Assembly (NCBI GenBank): GCA_009760855.2
Contig: WPIO01000001.1
Span: 5,138,501 to 5,202,500 of the forward strand
Source: Cristatella mucedo
Taxonomy: Eukaryota; Bryozoa; Phylactolaemata; Cristatellidae
Direction of reading: 5' to 3'
DNA length: 64,000 nt
Shown here: piece by piece, positions 22,973 to 33,339 of the stretch
How the letters are laid out: the number at the start of each line of letters is the position of its first letter
How positions within the stretch are numbered: position 1 is the stretch's first letter
Program-made: the position numbers and the translations under genes
The notes under the pieces: model-generated
Told to the model about the DNA's origin: nothing
Seen by the model: the letters and a program-made list of their open reading frames with translations, nothing else
Database searches by the model: none

Positions 22973-25900
22973 GTAAGTTTGATCACAAGACTTACCACTT
23001 CGCTTAGCCTGCTGATAAGAACTCAAAAGATGTATTCATCTCTCTCCCTAACTAAGTTAGGGACCAATAATGTAAGAATTATTTATATGAAGCAACATCG
23101 CGAAACTAAATGTGATTGCATGAACTCTGATATATCAAAGAAGTGCCTGTCAATTCTTGTGACGGCTATTAGTTTATAAGGTCAACTAACATGAGTTCAT
23201 ACTTTGTGACAGCTAGCTATTCTTCCGAAATTATATTAGGAGTTCCTATTTTGTTCTGAGATATATAAAAGCTTTAAGAAATTAAGAATCAATAGGGTTA
23301 AATGCTATCAGAACAATGCTTTCAGATTGGTAAGAATTTTGTATTGCAACCTAGAATTTAGCGAATAGTAGAGATTCTAAGATCAAAATTAAGGTGATTA
23401 TATATATATAAATATAAATAGCTTTACATATGCTTTCATATGTAGTAAATTAAGCTTTGCCGTCAATTTTTATTAGTTGGCAATGGCGTGTGTTTCCTTG
23501 AGACACTTCATTCGTTTGCCAAACTACATTGATTTTAAATGGGAAAAAATTCTTTCGAATCGTTCGATAGAGCCGTCATCAAAAGCTTAAAGCACGGCTT
23601 TTTGCTAAGCAACTCGAGACGTTCCAAGCGGTCGTATCCATAACACTCTGCACAGAAGGAGAAACATTGAAAAGGCTAGCTCTTCTACAACAGGAAAATA
23701 ATACTGTATGTAAATGAAACTTAAAACGCTAAATAATTAATTTTTCACAATTTTAATTACAAATCACAATTTTATTATTCAAAACCAATTAAGCACTACT
23801 TAAAACTATTGTCTGATAAACGTAGTAGCCCAGACACGTCTGAGTAGTATTTTGATTGCAATGGTAAATCGAAAACGTCAGTTGATGTCTGACTAGTTCA
23901 TTTGCTAATAACTGCTATTTAATTCGACATGTTCGTTAAGGATATCTGGGCTGAAAGTTTCAATCCAGCCTTGAATTTGAAGTCCCTTAACCCGCTCTAC
24001 ATTAATGCAAACTATTTTTGGTTCTCATATGACTTTTCAAACAGAAAAATATGCCTGCTCAAAGTATGCTCTTTTTCATGTAAATTTCCTAAATCCTGAA
24101 CTTCGTATCAAGATAAGACTAATATTAGACAGCGCCCCTAGATTTGTAAACATTAGATTTAAATGTGTGCCGATTCTCACATAATGTAGTCTCTGTAATG
24201 CCGACTTTTCGTAAAAAGAAAAGAAGCTTGTACCTCTTGCATTGACTGCCAGAACTTCTTTCTCAACCGAGTGCGTTTCTTAGCTTCGCAGACTGACTTC
24301 ATTACTATTTTAACACAATGATAATAATGAAATAACAATCTGAAATCATCCAACCTTGATTTTACTCAATATTGTATATTTAAAACTTAACAAAAACCTT
24401 GAAACTCAATCTTGACTTTAAAACTTAACAAGAAACTGTCTTGACTTTAATTCCCAATAAATACTATGTTGTTTAGTTGCATAGTTAGTTTCGTCGTGAC
24501 GGTTAAAGATAATTAGAATTAAAGTTTATTTGTGAAGTGCTTTTGCTCTGGAATGATTAAGTAATACCACATTTCTCCAAAAATAAGACCAATCATAAAA
24601 CTATCCTTTCCATGATTTTTCATGACGCTCTAATAACAAGAACTAGCCCAAAAAGAAACCCCGGTTAATGGGCAATGATAGTGCACGAAACTAAATAATT
24701 CAAGGACTGCCAGTTCAAGAAAAGTATTGACTGCAAAGAAAATAAAGTCGTAAAATTAGCTCGGAAACTTTTTAAGGCCTAGCCTTACAGAGGTCGTGAC
24801 TTGGGCGAATAATTCATGGGATTAAATCGCTGACATCTGTTACCCACGCACTGCGATCAGATTGCATGGATAAGATGTGCTAATTTAACGAGAGCTCTAT
24901 TTGTGGGCATGAGACATTGAAGAGAACGGTTCTATGTAAACTTGATTCCCAAGAAATTTATGCCTGTTGTATACCTACGGAGATGTATGTCTATGCTGTA
25001 GAAGAAAATGGCATGACTGCATTTGAAAAAGTATTATTATTTTAGGCAAGGTGATAAATGTATATTTTTGAATAGGAATATTGAATAAATGTAGATCGTT
25101 GTAAATGAAAACAAAACATCCCCTGTAAACTTGCTGCAATGCAGAGGTCGGCAAACTCCGGCCTCTATGCCAGATACGGCCTAGCTAGTACTCTAGTTCG
25201 GCTTAGATATTTACTATAAGATCAGGCCTAATTGAATTGTCGAGTTTCTTTTCACTTCATTACTGCTGGTTGCAGCTCAAGCTGTATAGTTCATCCGTGT
25301 TTATTTTTAGAACTGATATCAGGCACTTGAATGAAACAGAGCGCCTGACTGGAGGCGGAGAATAAATGTATACCCCTATAATTGACGTGCATGTTTTCGA
25401 GTCTGTTTCGACACTTTGTTCGTCTGGCCACGCCCACTCTACCGCCCAGCACACTGGGCATGGTTTCTCCTGGCCTAGAGTGCTTTCCTGACCTCCTGAA
25501 ATGGCCTGGCCTACTAGTCCAAAAGGTTTTCTAACCCCTGCTGTAATGCGTTCTTTAAAGACAAATAACATAACACGAGGTCTTACGTTTGAAATAAATT
25601 CAGTAAGAGCCTTGAGATAGTCCAAAATAATTAGTTAGGACCCTCGCTTCTCAAAATAAATCTTTTTAAGTAGCCAATTCACTCTGAAAAATGCACCAAT
25701 TTTGAAGATACCCCATGGGAGATATTTATAAATTTCATAGTTTTCAATGACTTCGCCTTGAGCTTGTTTAAGGAGAGCTGAAATTAAGTTCATTGGATAG
25801 ATGCCATAGCACGACAGTTTGAAAGAATATCGAGACTATCCAACTAAAAAATTTCTGAAATCACGGTGGATAAAGAAAGACACTTAATTCAATAAGGAAT

Positions 25901-26212
25901 TCGCACTGCATTGAAATCAGAAATCAATGACGTTTGGTCTCTGTGGAGTGAGGATTTTCAGCCTAGCGAGCAGCTTAACTTGTATATTCTTTGAATGCCG
26001 ACGTCAGTCTTTTACTCACGATACGTTGGAATTAGGTAGAAGTATCACCAAATTTATTTGATTAAATTTGATCGTTCATAATTCATCGATTGATGGATTA
26101 TGAATTACCACATAGGTCTGCATTTCTTTCTTACCACGGTTGAACAAAAACAACGCTGCAAACGTCTAACATAAACGAATTGTTTATAAAATTCTATTAC
26201 GTAAATTTTTAG

Positions 26213-26301
26213 TGGAAACTTTGCGGGAAGTATACAGACCCCCTACACATCTGGAACTCGTTGTACAGCTTGTCCAAAAAGCTGCAAAAACTCACTGTGT
26301 G
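26213..26301 (+). CDS. Exon: CAP end plus Cys-rich hinge (module 2)
   Basis: Identical to 4973-5061. Phase 2 in, 1 out, donor GTAAGA. It carries the GN that closes the CNYAPAGN signature and a CxxCxxxCxxxxC cluster. Confidence 0.88.
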
Positions 26302-26388
26302 GTAAGAACTCATTTTGTGGCCTATATTTTTACAAGTTTGCCTTTTGAACTCTTGATTGATTTCGCTTTAATTGTCAACTAATTTCAG

Positions 26389-26487
26389 ACTGCGGTGGCC
26401 TTATTTGCAAGAACGGAGGAACACTTGATATTAATTCTTGCACTTGCTCGTGTCCGACCCCATTTAAAGGCTTACCAGACTGTAACC
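26389..26487 (+). CDS. Exon: EGF-like domain (module 2)
   Basis: Identical to 5149-5247: six Cys, phase 1-1, donor GTAAGT. The 87-bp intron upstream differs from copy A by one base or so. Confidence 0.88.
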
Positions 26488-26807
26488 GTAAGTAGCAGCT
26501 TATCATTGCCTTCATGCTGTTTTACTGTAAAATATCTAGCGATAATACGTTGTTGAGTAATCCTGTACAGCAGGTGCATGAATCGGAGTTTTGCTTTGAT
26601 GTAGCAGTGCTGTAGCATTGCGAATAGCAGACATGCTCACAGGATGAAAACTAGGTCATGGTACATGCATACCTCAGCTTCAAGACTATCTAAGCGAGAG
26701 CTTAGTAGTTATTTAGCGACAGCCACCACGTTTTCGCTCTCGCTCGCAATCTAGGTTCGCTACAGATCACCCATGCTTGTACGGCAATATGACTAGTGAG
26801 AATAATG

Positions 26808-28010
26808 CTTTTGACATAGCGCCCCATAGAACTCAATCTCTTTCTAAGCACTTTAATTTTTCTGCAAAAGAAGCATGATCAAATGGTTAGTGATAACATG
26901 TTCAATGACGAAAAGCGTAATGTGGTTGAAAGGTACAGGCATATTCTCAACATGTACATATGATTAGTGGTAATATACACAGTGTCGGCATATATAGCTC
27001 CAAATAGACCAATTCACAAGGATCAAGCAAATGCTGCGAGAAAAAGGTGCATTTTAGGTTATTTTTAAATGTTATAAAGTCAGGGAATGTCGTGCCGTCA
27101 GTCGGGCCTGAGGTCGGAGCTTTGAAATCATGAGAACCTCTCCTAACGATTGAAGGCTAGTTCGAGGAACAGCTGAGCGATTTGAGTCAGAAAAACAGTG
27201 GTGCGATGCCTGGGCTGGTTTAGGAGCTGTTCCGATAGACAAGCTTAAGCCAGAGAAGGAAGGAACCTGTGAGTGATAAAACCTTTTTATACGGTGCTAT
27301 ATTGGGAGCTAGTACATTTCGGCAAGAATTAGTGTGATGTGGCACCTGCAACGCTCCCGACAGAGAAGCCTAGCTGCAGAGTCTTCCATGAATTGTACGT
27401 GCCTTCTCGCAAAGGTAGGTAGGTAGGCTACTCATATGATACACCAAGCTTTAGGCTGGACGAAGAGACTGCTTTTGTAATGAGCGATGCTTTTCAGCGA
27501 CCATCACCGTGTGCTCAGAATTCAGGTGTCGTTCTTGACAGTGACATACGTTTAGAAATCTTCGTTTAGAAGGCTGCTTCTACAGCTAGCCATCACGTCC
27601 GATTCGTATCTATGATTATGAACAATCTTCCGCAGTAACATGCAAACAATTTAACTAGCTCCCTGGTTGTGTCTTGGCTAGATTATTGCAATTCTATTTC
27701 GGCTGGGCTACCGAAAAAAGTCACTAGGCTAGTGCAGCTGTTGATGAGTAAGCCGAAAGGTTTTCTTTTATAAATCCCAGAGGTTTGATGTGTCGCTTCT
27801 ATGCTGAAAGAGCTTGGATGGCTGCTGGTTGATTACCGGATACAGAGTAAAGCTTTTCTTGGTGAAGCCTCGTCTGAGAAAAGTTATTATTCCTTGCACA
27901 CCAAGTTACTATTGGAAGATGTAGGAGCATTATTAATTAGGAGCACGCTCAAGCTTTTGAATTACTTTCCTCAATCCGCGCCGTGATAAGACGCAAACAG
28001 CCACCTACCC
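26808..28010. mobile_element. LINE A (minus) and LINE B (plus) relics, copy B
   Basis: Duplicated counterparts of 5568-6182 (LINE A, minus strand, to about 27422) and 6190-6770 (LINE B, plus strand, from about 27430). Same degraded RT motifs, no intact frame. Confidence 0.75.
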
Positions 28011-28728
28011 AGTTTTATATGACTGAAATGATTGCAAAGAGAACCAAAACAACTATTACCAAGATAAAATAATTTTAAAAATGACCGCTTGTATCAAGTT
28101 ATTTAGACCACGTGGTTGCAACGGGAGATATTTTTGTTTAATGCAGTTCGTTACATTACTATCTGCTGCATTCCTATTGCATAGCAGAGTGCTGGGATGG
28201 CTAGGTCTGGGAGTTCATACGAGTCCAGCTCGTAGATATAAACGTCATGGAACGTTGGAAACTCTTAGAACTACTGTGAAGTGCTGACTTGATTGGAATC
28301 AAATCAACCGTGCAGGAGTTAAGCTAAACACACCAATTACCTCTTCACTATTATTATATCGGCAAGATTAATTACACCAGCCTCCGAAAACGCTAGCAGC
28401 ACCCTATTATGAGAGTGTTATACATTTTTTTAGATTCTACTTTAAGTAATTGAGGGAGCTCACTTATTTTGCTCACGAGAAAGCTGGTTTGTAATGTTAA
28501 TAACCAAAGTAGCAGCTTAGTCTTACAGCCACCTAATAGGTCTAAATTACTTTCTTAGAGCTTTCCAACACGTTCATGAAGAATCAATAAGGAAGTGCCG
28601 AAGCACGGTATCAGGTTTAGCCGAGCCTGCAATAGCAAACAACTATCCTGCTTATGCAAGTCTGCTGAAAACCACTAGATGTCACTCAGAGTCACTGGCT
28701 TTCAGCGACTTTAGATATTACCGTAGAC

Positions 28729-28881
28729 TTGAAAGTATTAATTTTGTTTGTTTTTCAAGCATGATTTTACTTACCATTTAATTGCATTTCCCTTTGCAGC
28801 AAATGTGAAGCGCCTAGAAAGAGATTAAGTTCTCTGTGGGCGCTTTACCAAGTACATTATTCTTATTATTATTGAAAGTAT
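28729..28881 (+). mobile_element. Orphan LINE A 3' end with 10-bp target duplication
   Basis: A 133-bp insert (28739-28871) flanked by TTGAAAGTAT at 28729-28738 and 28872-28881. It contains only the last part of LINE A: 3' UTR, hairpin and (ATT)n tail. Copy A has an empty site near 7490. This is a severely 5'-truncated insertion made after the two copies separated. Confidence 0.9.
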
Positions 28882-28935
28882 GCTGGTCAGCAATCAAAAT
28901 GGACAAGAACAAAATTGAAAGGTTCACTTTGGCGT

Positions 28936-30990
28936 GGTGAACGCTGACCTGAATAGATGCTTCTTGGCTGATACTAAGGTGACAATAAGGTATTACATTT
29001 GATGACAGAAGCCTATAGAGAGCTTCAGATTTTCGGTAATAACCATTTTATAGCTTGATCATCTAGAGATTTCAGCGATATCAATTTTTCGAGATCTTTA
29101 GAAGCCAATGAGTGCATGGTGCGAGAGAATACTCGAGGAGTAACCATGCTGGATAGGTAAGCTGGTGCATGCTAGTGATGCTGCCTAAAATTCAGAGCAG
29201 ACATGTGTTTTGAAATCAAATCGACTCTAAATGTAGAGGTAGATAAGCTTAGACAGAAATTATAAGCCGATTAAGAGCTCAGACCTCAAGCAAGGACGAA
29301 CGAAAGACTAAGGCTTGTTTATTGGGTTTTTGTCAAGAATCGACACAAACTAGTATAGCAGTGATTGCAATTAATTGCGATAGCACGTGCTCACAACTAT
29401 TGGTACCCAGTTAAGTAGCCCTAATTGAAAATAGCTTGAGAATTTGGGTTCCTGAATTGTATGTGGTTACCCAGCAATGCTAATAACTAATAGAGACTTT
29501 ATATATCAGTGTGCTTCTCATATTTATAAGCTGTGGATCATTAAACTGATTCTCCTTCTCTCAAACCCTTTGCCTAGCTTTTAGAAAGGTTAGTGCATGC
29601 ACCAGATACAGCTGCTGGCCTCACTGGTGTGTAGCTGCCTGTGAAAGAAGTGAGTACGGCGTAAAATAAGGGAGCTTATCAGTTTGCAGTTTGACTAATC
29701 ATAGATTAAAATATGTTTGTCATGCTTTAATGACGAAAGTGACTTTTAACACTGTGTGAACATACTTCAAACTGTGTTGGTTTATATATGATGGATTAGT
29801 GCGAAGAAAATAGTACTTGAGTCTTTGAAGGTTTACACTGCTGACGTCTTTTCGCTCTCATACTGTGTATGTTGAAAGCAGTTAAATTATGAATTATTTT
29901 AGCCATGCGAGGATTCTAATTTAGGAATCATGAAGCGATTAAATATATTAGAAAATTCATAGAATCAATGGAAAGTAAAAATGAAAACAATGTGGGAGTA
30001 CGAAAATGAAAACTATTAATGAGTGTGCAATTTGCACACCATGTCATCGGTTGTCAAGTACATCGGATTCTAAGCATAACAAAGCAGAAAATAAAAAATG
30101 TAATTCCTTTTTACAGCTTCCCAGTAGAACCTTATCTCTATTCAGGTGCTTAAACATGCCACGAGGCTCAAGCCCATGAGTTAGACCATCAAAAACATTC
30201 ATCTTAACCTTGGTCGGGGCGAGCACCTTGCCTACCGAGCCAAACCAGTGCTGCAAGAAATGTCTGAGAGTGCTGTCGTTAACCGATTAAAAATATCCTA
30301 GAACACTTTGTTCGTACATGATTTGGTTGGATAGCAGAACCTTTTAATTCTAGCTTGCAATTACACTCTGGCTAAACTAATTATACAGGTTTCAAAAAGC
30401 ATCACACTGTGTTGAGTTATTTTTGTAGAATTGATACTCTGTCAAATTAGTCAGGTCCGATGCACTACATACTTGGCCTTAAATCATTTATCAGTAACTT
30501 GTAAGCATTTTTTAGCTTTACGCTATTTTACACAAGAGTTAACCTGGGAATAGGAAAATAGCGCTTTATTTCCAAATTTCATATCAAGGATTATTCTTAA
30601 TACGAGTTTTAACAGTATCCCCGGAAACTTTCAAAGCCTACTAGCCAAAATTGCTCATGGCTATGCGACAGCTATAGTTAATACACCAATTTTTGGACGC
30701 AACCAAAAGCAGGCTGACGATATAGAAAATGGCGCCCGTCCGAGTATGGAATACTGTTCTACTATTAGGCTGCGAGTCAAAGGTGAGACCTAGCCAGTTG
30801 GGCTCCAATTTAGCCTGCTACCCATACTCCCGGAAAGCTGATACGCCAAAATTCTCTCGAAGTCAGAGGCATTGTTTTTTAGCACGCGATACTTTTGCTG
30901 TTCTTGAGAAAGTCAATAGTGGACGTTAAGCCGATTCATAGGCACTGGATTGACTATTCTGGACAGCCACTGGACAGCTGAGACAATCAG
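28936..30990. other. Copy-B-specific 2-kb segment, no gene seen
   Basis: Copy A runs directly from the equivalent of 28933 to 30993 (positions 7548-7553), so about 2.05 kb is extra here or lost there. It shows no recognisable exon, RT motif or terminal repeat. The open frames at 30044-30256 (minus) and 30729-30929 (plus) have no recognisable domain. Confidence 0.55.
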
Positions 30991-31138
30991 CCGCCGTGTT
31001 TGCTCAAGAGGCATTTAATGGCGCTTCTCCTTGCTCCTTTTCGGTGTGCTCAGCCTTGTATAAGCCGCTACATCTGAAGTATGCAGCACCAAATCGCTTA
31101 TCTACAATTTACGAGGGGTCTAATACCTTTAATTGCAG

Positions 31139-31267
31139 TGAACTGCACAGGACTGGCGGACGCATCTTACTGCAACAAGGCACAGCCATATGGCTTTCCA
31201 TCCAGTTTCTGCTCTCTGTACTCCAACGTACCACAAGTCTGTCCCTTCATGTGTCAACTGTGCACCG
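31139..31267 (+). CDS. Exon: ShKT domain (module 2), possibly terminal
   Basis: Same six-Cys ShKT module as 8264-8392, protein sequence unchanged. Phase 1 in; donor GTGAGT available. If unspliced, the frame reads Gly-Glu then stops (TAA at 31273-31275), so this could be the last coding exon. AATAAA hexamers at 31559-31564 and 31693-31698 could serve such a transcript. No Thr-rich exon or third CAP start was found downstream. Confidence 0.85.
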
Positions 31268-31939
31268 GTGAGTAAGGAATTTCCGAAATCTTCTTCCACG
31301 TGGTGCCTCAGAGCTAAATTTAGATTCTCGGCAATTTTGCATGGGCTAAACAGAAACCTATGAGCTTATTTATAAGCATTTCGTGTGCATTTATAGAAAT
31401 ATCAAACGCATTAAAAAAAAATTAATGAAGGAAATGCAAAGAAGAATGAATTGACTTCGAGCTTCAATTGAATGTCATATTAGAGGATTTGTTGGTTTTT
31501 TAGTTTAATTTGCATTTCATCATCCCAAGAAATATCTGAATGTCAGTCCATAGAAGAAAATAAAGGAACCATATATAAATCAATGCACACTGTTCTCCCA
31601 GCATAGATTGATTGGTGGTCTACCGTAATTTTTCAGTGGTATTTCATCAATGCTACCCTATCAGAATTTCTTTAACGCTACATTTTTACAACAATAAATA
31701 TCTAACGATTTATCTTGAAATTGACTTTTTTAACTCAGTAAAAACTTTGCTTGGCAGGATTGGTCTAGAAATTACAAGTTTCACCGAGCGACCAGATAAA
31801 ACAGTTTTATCAAGTTTAATTTTAAGAATGATAAAAGAATGTCTTTTGCATGAAAGCTGTGACATTCATTTTGTATTCCTTCTAAAAAAATCATCTGTAT
31901 CATCAACATTTTTAATCAAAATTTCGGTCGCCTATTTGA

Positions 31940-33075
31940 TAATAAATCTAGTGCATCTTGATCGGCCAGCTTCATTCATTCGGCACTATTAGTTATGACA
32001 TCCTACTTGACCAATTGAGAACAACGATTGGCCTGTCAGACGAGATACAGGCATGGTTCAAATGGTACTTGTCTGGTCGTTTTTTAACCTATATCGTTTG
32101 GTGTTCAAGTCTCATCAAGCAGAGCAGTCACCTGTGAAGTTTAACCATGGTCCATTCTCGTTCATGTTCTGCTCTCGATGTGTACTGAGCCTCTAAAAGT
32201 AAGTGACTTAGAACCATCGGATCAGCTATCACTTCTATGCTGAAGATACTCAGCTGCATTTGTCTTATTTAAACCATCGGATTTTGCTGAAGCAACCAAT
32301 AAAACACATGCTTGCGATGCAGATATTCGATCTAGATGTTGGTAAGTTTCCTCAAACTACTAATAATAATGACCGTACCAAGCTCCTAAGCACTGTACAC
32401 GCGAAGCCTGCAGCTGGACGAGGAGACCTTGAACCGTGATGGCACACTAGGTAAGGTGGTTGCTTTAACGACCTCGGCCCCGAGGTCGCGGGTTCGATTC
32501 CTGTGGTGGGCGATTCTTTATCGCCACTACAAGCGGTGGTGGTAGCCGTAAAGGCTCTTCCGTCGCTATACAAAAAGAGGCTGTTTAATCAGCTAGGATT
32601 TATTTACTTAACATCTAATAGGTGGTGCTGTTGCTATAATGTTACCATTGGCTGGGAATTTAGCTGTCCTCTTTAATAGCCGACTATTTATTTTTAAGTT
32701 TCATCGAGAAGACTGCCCCCACAGCTAGTCATCGCGTCCTATTCCAGTGCAAGGTTATGAGTTTTCTACCTCTGTAGCTTCCAAAGATCTTACAAGCTCT
32801 ATGGTCTTGGCAAGGCTGGAGTGCTGTAATTTCGTTTTGGCTAAGCTAACGCAAAAACCACTTAGCCTCTGCAGCTTGCGATGTACGTGGCTGCAAAGGT
32901 TGTCAAAAAATCACAGGGAATCGTTTACACCTCTTCTTTGCTGAAGAAGCTTGGATGGCTCCCAGCCGATTACCGGAAACCGAAAAAATTTCTCTATTCA
33001 CCTACAAGACCCGCCATGGCATCGCTTCTTCATACGCCGCTGAACTGCACCAGGTTGAGTCTCCTGGAGCTTCTT
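31940..33075 (+). mobile_element. LINE family B relic, copy B, split by a SINE
   Basis: Paralogue of 10140-11015: RT block with YDILLDQ...WFKWYL near 31995-32085 and C-terminal KKLGWLPADYRK near 32940, followed by a decayed FTYKTRHG-like segment near 32995. A SINE interrupts it at 32435-32610. Many stops. Confidence 0.78.
32435..32610 (+). mobile_element. tRNA-derived SINE inserted in LINE B relic
   Basis: The copy A counterpart (near 10633) has no insert, so this SINE arrived after duplication. tRNA-like head with B box GGGTTCGATTCC, followed by a body shared with the other SINEs (GCGGTGGTGGTAGCCGTAAAGGCTCTTC, CTATACAAAAAGAGGCTGTTTAATCAGCT). Nearly identical to 44058-44225, suggesting recent activity. 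Flanks CTTGAAC/CTTAAC may be an imperfect target duplication. Confidence 0.88.
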
Positions 33076-33186
33076 AAGGTCTTCTATGGACCTCCAAAAG
33101 CAATGCACAGAACTTCAATCTCTATTGAGTACTTCCGCATATTTGCACTTGTATTGCTTGTATGTGCCTTTCTTTTTATTTCCTTC

Positions 33187-33197
33187 CACGTATATAC

Positions 33198-33290
<93 letters not shown>

Positions 33291-33300
33291 TGTGTATACA
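33187..33300. repeat. (TA)n(TG)n perfect alternating purine-pyrimidine tract
   Basis: 114 bp without a break in purine/pyrimidine alternation: TA run, then about 40 TG units, ending GCGCGTGTGTATACA. Followed by another TA run (33312-33338). Strong Z-DNA-forming composition. Val/Cys and Thr/His repeat open frames here are artefacts. Confidence 0.95.
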
Positions 33301-33305
33301 AACAC

Positions 33306-33337
<32 letters not shown>

Positions 33338-33339
33338 CT

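Larger units (their letters stand above)
21542..28735 (+). repeat. Copy B of the recent direct duplication
   Basis: Near-identical to 1-7.4 kb, offset about 21.2 kb. It carries the second set of CAP C-terminal, hinge and EGF exons with unchanged coding sequence. Small differences include a shorter segment at 22508-22562 and a local duplication near 24391-24425. Identity falls noticeably beyond about 28.6 kb, where the older part of the duplication begins. Confidence 0.93.
1676..31267 (+). other. Multi-module secreted CAP/EGF/ShKT gene (5' end outside window)
   Basis: Gene model built from 11 exons on the plus strand: 1676-1770, 4973-5061, 5149-5247, 8264-8392, 11029-11805, 11894-11979, 16315-16539, 22878-22972, 26213-26301, 26389-26487 and 31139-31267. 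Intron phases run 2,1,1,1,1,0,0,2,1,1, and every donor/acceptor pair keeps frame. The predicted order is (CAP end)-EGF-ShKT-Thr/Pro linker-CAP-EGF-ShKT. CAP proteins are secreted Cys-rich proteins (CRISP/antigen 5/PR-1 superfamily); EGF and ShKT modules are extracellular, so the product is expected outside the cell. Neither signal peptide nor initiator Met is visible, because the start lies left of position 1. The exons could instead be the 3' part of one gene and most of a second tandem gene, but I see no terminal exon, promoter or signal-peptide exon between 8392 and 11029, and the phases join cleanly. Confidence 0.72.
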
